From positions 90,970 to 154,969 of the forward strand of contig WION01000107.1 in NCBI GenBank assembly GCA_015039365.1: 64,000 nucleotides of DNA, written 5' to 3'. Source of the stretch: Amanita rubescens (Eukaryota; Basidiomycota; Agaricomycetes; Agaricales; Amanitaceae). The notes beneath the pieces are model-generated. The model was not told the DNA's origin. It worked only from the letters and a program-made list of their open reading frames with translations, and ran no database searches. Both the position numbers and the translations under genes were made by a program. Shown piece by piece: positions 12,984 to 21,946 of this stretch; the stretch's first letter is position 1; the number at the start of each line of letters is the position of its first letter.

Positions 12984-13825
12984 ATGTCCAAACCTGTCCA
13001 AATAAAATACCGTGATGGCAGTGTGCTCCCCACCATGGAGTCGCTCCTTATCGAACATTACCGCTACCTAGCTCCTCATTGTGCAACAATACCTATCCCA
13101 CAGTGCCTCCAAAGTCGCATCTCCTACATACTCGACCTCCGAAACTCCACCTTTCCCCGACACTTCTGGAACGCGATTCACATCTTCCTTCGCGATTCCT
13201 TCATTGATCATGACATATCGACCTTCGCAAGCAATCTTTTAAAGCATAGTACCTGATCCAGTGTCGAGGCCGACTCTACAACACCAGCTCAGCAGGAAGG
13301 GTTGTATTCACATTATTTCCTCTCGTGAGCCACCCTTACTCCCACATCACGAGGGGATTTCTGTTGTCGTCTCGCATCCAGTCGTACGCACTGCGCTGGT
13401 GTCAAGGCAGGGTCGTATCGATGCGTTGCCAGCATCCCTCCAACGTCGTCATTCAGGACGGGACATGCTACTTTAAAGCACGCTTTCCAGCAAAATCTAC
13501 ACTCCCCGATAACGAGACAACTCTGGTACTCTCCCTTTCTGGAGTTCCTGTTGCCCACATACAGTTCTTATGTATGACCTCGCACACGAATGCACATGCC
13601 AATGAGGGTCTGACACTGATAACCGGACTGGAGGTAGAAGAGGAGTATCGTGGTCAGGGATACGCAAGACTCCTATGCGGACATGTCATTGCTGAACATA
13701 GCGCGCATGGGGATGTGTGGGTAGCAGCAAACGTGAGCAACTTTGAGGCAGTGGGACTCTATGCTCGTATGGGATTTAGAATTGAGGGAATGTGGTACGA
13801 TTTAGATGTCTTTCTAGCGGAGTAG
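12984..13825 (+). CDS. GNAT-family N-acetyltransferase, gene model uncertain
   Basis: The C-terminal part is a clear GNAT fold: LSLSGVPVAHIQFL strand, then LEVEEEYRGQGYARLL, the acetyl-CoA loop (Q/R-x-x-G-x-G/A), then NVSNFEAVGLYARMGF and a closing strand. It is in one frame from about 13262 to the stop at 13825. The likely 5' part (MSKPVQIKYRDGSVLPTMES from 12984) is open in another frame to 13256. No normal-sized intron joins the two, so either a frameshift near 13250 separates them or an unseen first exon exists. Substrate unknown; small-molecule or peptide amine acetylation is typical. It lies between membrane copy A and a PAK relic, inside the duplicated array, but has no second copy here. 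Confidence 0.6.
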
Positions 13826-13849
13826 TAGTGGTGCGCACGGTTGATTTGT

Positions 13850-13985
13850 GGTCGCTGGATGGCCGGTCAAACAAAAAGAGCCCGGTGCCAAAGTCGACAT
13901 CTGGTCTCTTGGTATCATCGCAATCAAGACGATCGAGACGATCGCGAACTGGAGGCATTTGGACGAAGAGCCGCAATATACACCT
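13850..13985 (+). pseudogene. PAK kinase exon 5 relic 1
   Basis: About 130 bp match PAK 10178-10302: GGTCAAACAAAAAGAG, AAAGTCGACATcTGGTCTC (kinase subdomain IX, KVDIWSL) and ATTTGGACGAAGAGCC. The start is deleted (MAPEV is lost) and the frame drifts, so it is dead. Directly downstream comes the TTTCGCACGAT leader found after the real PAK gene. The piece therefore marks the left edge of a duplicated unit. Confidence 0.8.
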
Positions 13986-14138
13986 ATTACTTTTGCCCTA
14001 CTATTTTTTCTCTTTGGAATCTTGTCGGATTTGATGTCGTTCGGAGTCCGCCAAGCGGAATTTAGTCAGTAGTTTCGCACGATTGATCCAATGTTATGTA
14101 AGCCGCTCCAAGACTGCTCCGTAAGACTGGGTAGGAGT

Positions 14139-14237
14139 CAGACTCCTACCCAGTCCCTCGGTGCTGCGCTTGACGAGCTTAAGTAAGCGTTAACGCACCG
14201 GAGGGACTGGCTTTTAACACATGTAAACAAAACGCTC
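14139..14237 (+). repeat. left terminal inverted repeat of the 825-bp element
   Basis: Matches the reverse complement of 14863-14963. It begins CAGACTCCTACCCAGTCCC and ends near AAACGCTCGG. Confidence 0.85.
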
Positions 14238-14434
14238 GGCACGACGTGACGTGACCTCGTCGCTTAACTAATGCTGAAATATTCTTCCTCGACTTTATGT
14301 ATTCTCTACATGCATTGTCAAAGGACTTGAGTAAATCACATATTGTTATTCCCCTACATTGCCTGGTTTTTGGGCTGGGGGAGCAAGATTGTCCTATATG
14401 TAATACATTTGAATACATAATTTAATTGCCTCTG

Positions 14435-14487
14435 TGGCTGAGTGGTTAAACTCTCAATTATTTTTGTATGGTTGAGGGTTCAATTCC
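14435..14487 (+). promoter_or_regulatory. tRNA-like Pol III promoter module (A box + B box)
   Basis: TGGCTGAGTGG (14435-14445) fits the A-box consensus. GGTTCAATTCC (14477-14487) fits the B box, at the spacing of a tRNA with a long variable arm. The acceptor and T stems do not pair, so this is not a working tRNA gene but a tRNA-derived head as in SINEs. A T run follows at 14502-14507, a possible Pol III terminator. Confidence 0.6.
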
Positions 14488-14612
14488 AGCACCAACCACA
14501 TTTTTTCTATATGAGACAGATAGTCACTATGTGCTATGCTCGTAGATGCAAATAAAATGCCACAGAGACTTATGGTGGCTAATGCTGAAGGCATAAAAAG
14601 GTGAGCCTGCCC

Positions 14613-14666
14613 GGATTTGAACCCCAAGCCATGCAAAAACAAACCATCATAACAACCATTCAGCCA
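14613..14666 (-). promoter_or_regulatory. second tRNA-like Pol III module, opposite strand
   Basis: On the minus strand TGGCTGAATGG (14666-14656) and GGTTCAAATCC (14623-14613) form A and B boxes. The stems again do not pair. With the module at 14435-14487 it gives two converging tRNA-like units inside one inverted-repeat element. Confidence 0.55.
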
Positions 14667-14862
14667 AACAGCCAATTGTAACTATACATCACAGGTTTTA
14701 TATATAGACGAATCTCACCCTGGCCAGCTTTAACTAGACGAGCATGGAAGCAACAACATTCCTAACCTCATCACAATTATACATCACTACTAAGCTGTAT
14801 GGAGCGTACACGAATGCAAAGATAAGACAAATGAATGTGATCGACGTGTGACGCTCGGCATT

Positions 14863-14963
14863 GCAGACCTTTTGTTTACATGTGTTAAAAGCCAGTCCCT
14901 CCGGTGCGTTAACGCTTACTTAAGCTCGTCAAGCGCAGCACCGAGGGACTGGGTAGGAGTCTG
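14863..14963 (-). repeat. right terminal inverted repeat of the 825-bp element
   Basis: Reverse-complement partner of 14139-14237. The outer end carries a duplicated GGGTAGGAGTCT. Confidence 0.85.
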
Positions 14964-14972
14964 GGTAGGAGT

Positions 14973-15384
14973 CTGGATGTAGCCTCCGATTTTGTTCGTA
15001 GCCCAGTTCTCCCACACACACACATCCGCCCCTGCCAAGCGGAGTTGAGCAGTTTCGCACGATCGATCAACTTCTTATTTTATTAACTTACTCGATTCAG
15101 GCGACGTTCCAGACTTTCAGTCGAATTGCACGAGTTGTGCCACGGTCTTTACACACACACAACGCCATGGCCTGAATACAGACGGACGATTGGAAGATTT
15201 CGACGAGGTTATGAGTTACTTGAATAATTGGTCGGTATTCATCAAGTACGCGTTTAGCGCGTGCTCGGGAAAGGTACAGCACAGTTTAAGTAAGTGCGCA
15301 CAGCCCCATTGTTCTAAAGAGAATAGATCCACGCTCAGGCACTCACCTATTCTTCCACATCTTCCTCCGCTCTGTAGAGCCCTG
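14973..15384 (+). other. leader block of the duplicated unit (copy 2)
   Basis: Near copy of 10718-11202. In this copy a long frame is open from about 15100: N-C-T-S-C-A-T-V-F, then HGLNTDGRLEDFDEVMSYLN and NWSVFIKYAFSACSGK. It even runs on in frame into the membrane protein that follows. GK is followed by GTACAGC, a possible donor. It may be a real upstream exon of the membrane protein or of another gene; the other copies are frameshifted. Confidence 0.45.
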
Positions 15385-16681
15385 ATGCTAGCGGCCGTCA
15401 CCATCCTTGCTCAGGATTCAAGCAATGTACCAAACTGCACAGATAACCAATACAACTGGGTAAGCGCGTGTCTAGTACAATCCTCCTGCTGGATCGACAC
15501 TGGCCGGGGTAGACATATAACTCGCTGGATCAGAGCCCCTGTTACGTAGCTATCGCTCTGATCGAGATGGTCAGCTCTGGACAAGGTGAAATACATTTCT
15601 GATAACTGTATCTATTCCTCAGTTGGTTTGTCTAGCATATAGCCTCCCCCCTGTTGCGTTTCTGGGTCAAATCTACGGTCTCCCGGCCGGTGCAACTACC
15701 ATATACTTTTGTAATACCGTCTGGTACTCCTTGCTTTCGGCGTGTGCTCTGTGTCAGGATGGGTCCTGGTTCACGTACGTTCGCCTGCCTTTCCAGGTCA
15801 GAATCGTGAACTTGACTCATTCATCAGATGGCCGATTTACTCACAAAATTGCAGCCAGACGTATTTGATGGAGTAAGTTCAATCATTGGCAGTGCAAGAT
15901 AGCGCTATTAAAACAGATCTCTAGGTATCCCGGTCCCATCCCTTCAAATACTAGTGTGCCAACTTGGGCTTTTTTGAATGTGACGGTGTGTACTACTGGA
16001 CGACAATTTTGCAACTTCTGACGAGTTACTGAGAAATGAAGGCAACCAACGACAATTTTGACCCTGCCCAGGCATCTAACCTCGCTGGTGCGTCTCACTA
16101 GAATTGAAACACAGGTGCTATGACTGATATATACTGATATAGTTGCACCTAGTCCGACTTCTTCGGCATCAACTTCTTCGGCAGCGACATCTTCAACATC
16201 GACATCTTCGACATCGACATCGACATCACATCCAACTCATGACACATCTAAGGTTGGTGCTATCGCAGGTGGTACCATCGGAGGTTTTATCATAGCGTTG
16301 CTCGTTCTGACACTCCTGTTCTATCTCCATAAAAGGCGCAACGGGACTACTCCGGCCCCCGTTCCGCTAACAGAACGTCCAATATCTATGCGGATAGTGT
16401 CTAGTGATGCCTCTCAGGAACTCTACGTGAGTATTTCCGTTGTCGCTGTTTTACTTGGGATGCTAATACAAAGACGATAGAATACTAACGAAATCTCTAC
16501 GGCTCCTATCCCGCTGGCATTGACAAGGATCGAACGCATACCGCACTGGCGGGACGAAGTGCTTTCTGACCCTCGGCGTCCATCTGGGCGATCCCCACAA
16601 CATTTAGGTACAAGAGAGATTTACAAAACCGGAGTGCGCTCCATACAAACGGATTCCGGTACAACGTGGTTTTCAGAATAA
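15385..16681 (+). CDS. single-pass membrane protein, array family copy B
   Basis: Member of a large, functionally unknown Agaricomycete family. Eight exons (15385-15459, 15513-15585, 15636-15774, 15828-15872, 15925-15985, 16042-16087, 16143-16426, 16481-16681) give 307 residues. Ectodomain: NCTDNQYNW, NSLDQSPCYVA, then YFCNTVWYSLLSACALCQDG and NCSQTYL, with Cys positions conserved in all copies. A Ser/Thr stalk encoded by TCG-ACA repeats, a glycine-rich TM helix (IAGGTIGGFIIALLVLTLLF), a KRR stop-transfer and a 130-residue cytoplasmic tail follow. The hydrophobic start (MLAAVTILAQ) is short for a signal peptide, and the frame is open upstream, so the true start may lie further 5'. Role unknown; a surface receptor or adhesin is only an inference from topology. 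Confidence 0.8.
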
Positions 16682-17084
16682 TTCAGGTTGTAGTTTAAGG
16701 TATCCTTCTTTTCCAAGTGGAGCGATTGTTTCAAAGAGTCGACTGGTTATTCACCTATCTTTAAGGATACGTGGCTACTATGTGGGGAAGTTATTCAGCG
16801 AAAGACAGTTGCGAGACACTTTGGCCTTTGTTGTGTTTTATGAATATACCTATATACCTACACCTAGTATTGATATCTTCTTTTGAGACTTGATGTCGCA
16901 GGATGAATTATGGGTTGCGTGGGTATCGGATCGGGCCAAGCGTTTTGGTTAAATTTGCTCAGTATAGTCAACTCTGATGTAGTTTGATTGTATCACGCGT
17001 GCAACCAAACTTCAATATAATGGTCTAGACTTCAAACTTACTGCCTTCCTTATACGTTCCGCAAGCAACATATGCACAGCCCTC

Positions 17085-18436
17085 ATGTACCTCTCGAACT
17101 GGAGAATAGGCCCACATTCACCTATTTTTCGTCTGCTCCATCGAGCTCGTACGATACTTTATCTTCAATATTGGCTTGGTCTAGTAGCTGTTCCTGTCAT
17201 CGTCGCTCAGGATTCAAGTAATATAGCAAACTGCACAGATAGCCGATATGACTGGGTAAGCGCACATCTTGTATCACTGCTTGCTCAACACTGACCGGAG
17301 TAGACATTCAGCTCACTGGGTCAGAGCCCCTGTTACGTCGCCAACGTTATATCGGAGCAGTGCTCCGGACAAAGTAGGTTACTTTCTGATAACCTGAATC
17401 AGTTGAGCAACCGTGGTTCGTCCAGTGTATGGTGTCCCCCCTACTGGGCCGGAACACAACTACAGCCCGCTCCCTTCATACTACGCCGATTACACATGCT
17501 TTTGTAATACTGTCTGGTACTCCTTGCTCTCGGCGTGTGCTCTGTGCCAGGATGGGAACTGGCTCACGTACGTTCGCCTGCCTTTCCAGGTCAGAATCGT
17601 GAACTTGACTCATTCATCAGATGGCCGGATTACTCACTCACTTGCAACAAGACGTATTTGATGGAGTAAGTTAAATCTTTGGGAGTGCAAGATATATTAA
17701 AACAGACCTCTAGGTATCCCGATCCCATCCCTTCAAATACTAGTATACCAACCTGGGCTTATTTAAATGTGACTGTGTGTATGGATGACAATTTTGCGAC
17801 TTCTGACGAGTTACTGAGAAATGAAGGCAACCAACGGCAATTTTGACCCCGCCGCGGCATCTAGCCTCGCTGGTGCGTCGCACTAGAACTAAAGCACAGG
17901 CACCATGACGGATATCTACTGGTATAGTTGCAATTGGTTCGAATTCTTCTGCATCTTTAACATCGACCTCGATATCTTCAACATCAACGTCTTCTTCGAT
18001 ATCGACATCCCATCCAACTCTTGACACATCTAAGGTTGGTGCTATCGCAGGTGGTACCATCGGAGGTTTCGTCATAGCGTTGCTCGTTCTAACACTCCTG
18101 TTCTATCGCCATAAAAGGCGCAACGGGACCCCCGTTCCGCTAATCGAACGTCCAATATCTATGCGGACAATGACTTGGGGTGCCTCTCCGGGACTCTACG
18201 TGAGTATTTCCGTTGTCGCTGTTTTACTTGGGATGCTAATACAAAGACGATAGAATTCTGACGAAATCTCTCCCATCCCACCGACAAGGATCGAACGCAC
18301 GTCGCAGGACGAAGTGTTTTCTGACCCTTGGCGTCCACCTGGACAATCCCCACAACCTTTAGGTACAAGAGAGATTCACCAAACCGGAGTGCGCTCCATA
18401 CGAACGGATTCCGGTACAACGTGGTTTTCAGAATAA
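17085..18436 (+). CDS. single-pass membrane protein, array family copy C
   Basis: Exons 17085-17255, 17304-17373, 17426-17567, 17621-17665, 17714-17774, 17827-17872, 17928-18199 and 18254-18436 give 329 residues. Same plan as copy B: hydrophobic N-terminus (LQYWLGLVAVPVIVAQ), NCTDSRYDW, NSLGQSPC-like SSLGQSPCYVANV, FCNTVWYSLLSACALCQDG, a Ser/Thr stalk shorter than in B, the TM helix and a tail ending TTWFSE. Exon 3 differs most from B (PPTGPEHNYSPLPSYY against FLGQIYGLPAG), so the variable part of the ectodomain is concentrated just before the CNTV motif. No break seen. It has no PAK relic or leader block of its own upstream. Confidence 0.8.
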
Positions 18437-18770
18437 TCCAAGTTGTAGTTTAAGGTATCCTTCTTTTCCAAGCGGGGCGACTGTTTCAGATAGACTGGTT
18501 ATTCGCTTATCTTCAAGGGTACGTGGCTACAAGTATGTGGGGAAGTTATTGTCAACAGAGGGCAGTCCTGGTCATGTACGAGCCTTTTTTGTGTTTTACG
18601 TATATACCTACGCCTACTTTTGATATCTTCTTTAGAGATTTGATGCCGCGGGACGGATTATGGGTTGCGTGTGTGCTTATTGGATAGGGCCGAGGGGTAT
18701 TTTGGTTAAATAGTCAACTCTGAGACGCCGTAGGCTTCAAGCTTACTGCCTTCGCACGTCCCGCAAGCAA
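18437..18770. other. 3' flank of copy C, no gene
   Basis: Repeats the AAGGNTACGTGGCTAC and TATACCTA words found after copies A and B; nothing coding seen. Confidence 0.4.
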
Positions 18771-19142
18771 CATATGCATAGCTGTTCCTGTCATGGTTGC
18801 TCAGAATTCAAGTAATGTAACAAACCGCACATATTACTGGGCAAGCGCACGTCTTGCATCCCTGCTAGCTCAACACTGACCGGAGTAGACGTTGGATCAG
18901 AGCCCCTGTTGCGTTGCTGACGTTTTAATGGACCAGTAGACCGGAAAAAATGAGTTACTTTTCTGATAACCCGAATCGGCTAAGCTGACGGTGGTTCGTC
19001 CAGTGTATGGTACCCGCTCTCTTATCCCGACAACCCGCTCCCTTCAAACTTCGCCAACTTCACATGCTTTTGTAGTATCGTCTGGTACTCCTTGATCTCG
19101 GCGTGTGCTGCTTGCCAGAATGGGACCTGGTACTCGTACGTT
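18771..19142 (+). pseudogene. membrane-protein family copy D, degraded exons 1-3
   Basis: Pieces of exon 1 (GTTGCTCAGAATTCAAGTAA and the ACTGG end, with the donor changed to GCAAGC), exon 2 (GATCAGAGCCCCTGTTGCG) and exon 3 (ACATGCTTTTGTAGTATCGT, where the CNTV codons gain a stop; then SACAACQNGTW-like codons) are present with deletions. It breaks off at GTACGTTTAATTTGTAG and continues into PAK relic 2. Exons 4-8 are missing. Confidence 0.75.
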
Positions 19143-19154
19143 TAATTTGTAGTC

Positions 19155-19278
19155 GCTGGATGGCGCCCGATCAAACAAAAAGAGCGCGGTGCCAAAGTCG
19201 ACATCTGGTCTCCTGGTATCATGGCGATCGAGAATGACTCCCGGAGGTATTTGGACGAAGAGCCGCAGTATACACATT
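19155..19278 (+). pseudogene. PAK kinase exon 5 relic 2
   Basis: Matches PAK 10178-10302 and relic 1: GATCAAACAAAAAGAGCGC, AAAGTCGACATCTGGTCTC and GTATTTGGACGAAGAGCCGC. Relic 1 and this one share changes absent from the parent (CATCTGG, AGCCGCA-TATACAC), so both descend from one earlier duplicate. The TTTCGCACGATCGATC leader follows. Confidence 0.8.
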
Positions 19279-19315
19279 TTTTCTCAGTGTGGAATTTACG
19301 TAACATAGTCAGCCA

Positions 19316-19560
19316 CTAGTTTCGCACGATCGATCAACTTCTCGCTTACGCCAATTACCCAATTCAGACGACGTTCCAGCCAGATTGCAACAGAACCACA
19401 AGGTGTGTCACAGTCTTTACGCACAATGCTGTGGCCTAAATGGAGACGGAGGATTGGACGATTTCGACGAGGTTATAAGGATGGCCTCGCGTGGGTATGG
19501 TTTCCGAGTAGACCAAGCGGAGTTTTTAGCTGCCAGTACTGGTCCCGCACAACCAATTTG
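19316..19560 (+). other. leader block of the duplicated unit (copy 3)
   Basis: Third version of the block at 10718 and 14973. Frames here are shifted: one reads Q-P-D-C-N-R-T-T and stops, another carries LNGDGGLDDFDEVIRMASRG to a stop at about 19555. No PAK-independent function is visible. Confidence 0.45.
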
Positions 19561-19837
19561 AACTTGTCCTCTTCTACTTCCAAGAATGACGGCCGGGTAC
19601 ATGTTCAAAGGATCACCGTGAGGCACAAGTCGATGCCGAGTGGTATTTTGAAGTGATAATCGGACGGCGGTGTTACTCACGGTTAGTCTTTAGATGTTGA
19701 ATTAGCACGAGGGATCAGTTATTCCTGAGTTTGGGTTTTAGTGCACGCAAAGCTCCGGAGCGTGCGGCCTTGCGGAGAGCCGAACTAAATGCGCATTTAG
19801 AGAAGAAGTCCACGCTTACCTTCTTTTCCTCCGCTCC

Positions 19838-20245
19838 TCAGGACTATGTCTTGCTGCTGTACCTCCTATACCAAGTGAAAACTGCACAGATCCCCAATTC
19901 TTCTGGGTAAGCCCACGTCTTCCATTTTGCTGGCTCAACTCTGACCGGAGTAGACGTTTAACTCGTTGTGTCAGAGCCCCTGTTCCGTTTCTCCTCTTTT
20001 AATCTCGCAGAGCACTGGACAACGTGGGTCACTTTTCTGACAACTTAACTGTATTTAATTAAACTAACGGTGGTTCATCCAGCGTATATCATGGCCCCAA
20101 TCTCATACCCGAGAGTAGCGTACCACGTAAAAATCGAACCGGCCTTCGCCAATGCCACGACCTTCTGTAATACGGTCACGTATTCGTTAATCTCGGCGTG
20201 TGCTGCCTGTCAGTCGGGGGTTTGCTACTTTCCTTATCTGCTCCA
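19838..20245 (+). pseudogene. membrane-protein family copy E, truncated after exon 3
   Basis: Exon 1 is reduced (NCTDPQFFW). Exon 2 (NSLCQSPCSVSPLL) and exon 3 (FCNTVTYSLISACAACQSG) are readable with correct donors and acceptors. After SGVCYFP the sequence passes directly into the 5' flank of copy F, so the junction is an unequal-crossover or deletion scar. No exons 4-8. Confidence 0.7.
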
Positions 20246-20330
20246 CGAACAACATACGCACAGCCCTTACAGCCTCTCGCTCTGGAGAATAGGTCCACGC
20301 ACAGCTATTCGCCCTCCGTCCCGTGGGGCT

Positions 20331-21796
20331 ATGATGCTTTATGTCTGTTGGCTTGGTCTAGCAGCCACGCCTGTCATCGTTGCTCTGAATGCAGCAAACT
20401 GTACAGATAGCCAATATTACTGGGTAAGCGCGTGTCTTGTATCCCTGCTGGCTCAACACTGACAGGAATAGACATTTAACTCGCTGGGTCAGAGCCCCTG
20501 TAGCGTTGCTGACGTTTTAATGATTTATTGCACCGGACAAGGTAGATCACTTTCCTGATAACCCAAATCAGTTGAGCTAATGCCGGTGGTTCGTTCAGCG
20601 GTTATTATCCCCGCTATACCCCCGGGAGAACAATACGCCCCGCTCGGTTCAACCGGCGCCAACGTCAAATGTTTTTGTAATACTGTCTGGTACTCCTTGA
20701 TGTCGGCGTGTGCTGCTTGCCAGAATGGGTACTGGCCTACGTACGTTCGATTTGTTCTCGGCCTTTCCAGGAATCGTGAACTTGACCCATTCATCAGATG
20801 GCCGAATTATTCAGCAGTTTGCCCCCAAATATATTTGATGCAGTGAGTTCAATGGTCACTGCAGACTGACCTATTAAAGGAAACCTTTAGGTATCCCAGT
20901 CCTATCCCAGTGTCAAATACCAGTGTGCCAAACTGGGCATATGTGAACGTAACGGTATGATTGATGATTCCACCTGCTTCTAACTAGTAGTAACTGACAA
21001 ATGAATTCAGGCAACCAACAATACTTTTAACGTTGCTGCTGCGTCTATCCTCGCAGGTGCGTCTCACTAGAATCAAAGCGCAGGTGCTGTGATTAACGAA
21101 TTTTCTTGTATAGCTGAAGATACTCCAACCGATTCTGTATCTCTCACCTCGACATCTGCGTCGACCTCGTTTACGTCAACGTCGGCATCCACATCCACAT
21201 CGACAACACCGGCATTGATATTAGCATCAATAACACCGGTACCAACATCAAACTCAACTTCTAATTCATCTAAAACTGGTACTATCGCAGGCGGTACTGT
21301 CGGAGGTCTTGTCATAGGTTTGCTTGTTGCGACATTCCTGTTGTGGCTCCGTATGAGGCACAGGCGCTCCAGAATCGTTGTTCACGCATCGCCACAAGTG
21401 AATGTACAAGTGAATGAACGTGAACGAAGTATTATGAGCGTGCGTTGCTCATTGACCGAGTCTCCTTCATCTCTTGTATTACGTCCTCTACCAACCGAAT
21501 CTTCAACATCTATGCAGCCAATGTTTTTGCACGCCCATCGGGAGCCCTGTGTGAGTATTTCCGTTGCCGCTGTCCGACTCTGGATGCTGATAAAAAGACC
21601 ATAGGATACTGACGATATCTCTAACTCATCTCGCATCCCACTGGCAAGGGTCGAGCGCACGCCGCGGAGCGAACTGCTTTCCGACCCTTCATGTCCACTC
21701 GGCGAATCTTCGCAACCTTTAGGTAGTGGAGGGTTTTACCAACCCGGAGGGGGCTCCTGGAGGGATTCCTGTGTTACGTGGGTTTCAAGGGAATGA
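20331..21796 (+). CDS. single-pass membrane protein, array family copy F
   Basis: Exons 20331-20423, 20472-20541, 20599-20740, 20798-20842, 20891-20954, 21011-21056, 21114-21550 and 21605-21796 give 362 residues. Signal-like start MMLYVCWLGLAATPVIVA, then NCTDSQYYW, NSLGQSPCSVADVL, FCNTVWYSLMSACAACQNG and IPVSNTSVPNWAYVNVT. The Ser/Thr stalk is long. The TM (TIAGGTVGGLVIGLLVATFL) is followed by a basic stretch (RMRHRRSR). The tail is longer than in B and C and has diverged, ending VTWVSRE. Exon 4 length (45) and exon 6 length (46) are identical to the other copies although sequence identity is lower, which argues for selection. Confidence 0.8.
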
Positions 21797-21804
21797 TTCA
21801 AGTT

Positions 21805-21946
21805 ACCATAGGAATCTGACGACATGCTTGTCACATCCTCTACTATTAGCCCACGGTTCAGAGGTGAGGGTCCGCGTGGACTGCTTCACAACACGGTTTA
21901 TAATTGGGGTCGAGTTGGACAGTACGATACTGATATCCCTAAGCTA
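21805..21946 (+). pseudogene. orphan last exon of another family copy
   Basis: Starts with an acceptor (CCATAG) and matches exon 8 of copy G (SSTxxPRFRxExPRGLL, then NWGxVGQY and DIP). It is left alone downstream of copy F; the rest of its gene is gone. Confidence 0.7.

Larger units (their letters stand above)
14139..14963. mobile_element. 825-bp non-autonomous element with about 100-bp terminal inverted repeats
   Basis: Left arm 14139-14237 (CAGACTCCTACCCAGTCCCT onward, through CTTGACGAGCTTAAGTAAGC and GGAGGGACTGGC to AACAAAACGCTCGG) is repeated in reverse at about 14863-14963, nearly base for base. The arms also contain an internal pair (CAGTCCCTCGG / CCGGAGGGACTGG) and could fold on themselves. 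There is no transposase; the interior (14240-14860) is AT-rich and carries two outward or inward tRNA-like promoter modules. GGGTAGGAGT is repeated just outside both ends. It sits in the spacer of the second duplicated unit, which is uninterrupted in the first unit, so it inserted after that duplication. Confidence 0.85.

Noticed and set aside
14428..14505. Functional tRNA gene on the plus strand
   Set aside because: A and B boxes fit, but acceptor and T stems do not pair (GAGGG against CCAGC), and no sensible anticodon arm forms.
14590..14675. Functional tRNA gene on the minus strand
   Set aside because: Same reasoning: B box present, stems mismatched; treated as a tRNA-derived module.
19470..19560. 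Nif11-like leader peptide (DFDEVIRMASRGYGF)
   Set aside because: Resemblance is short, occurs in one frameshifted copy of a repeated block and has no partner enzyme nearby.
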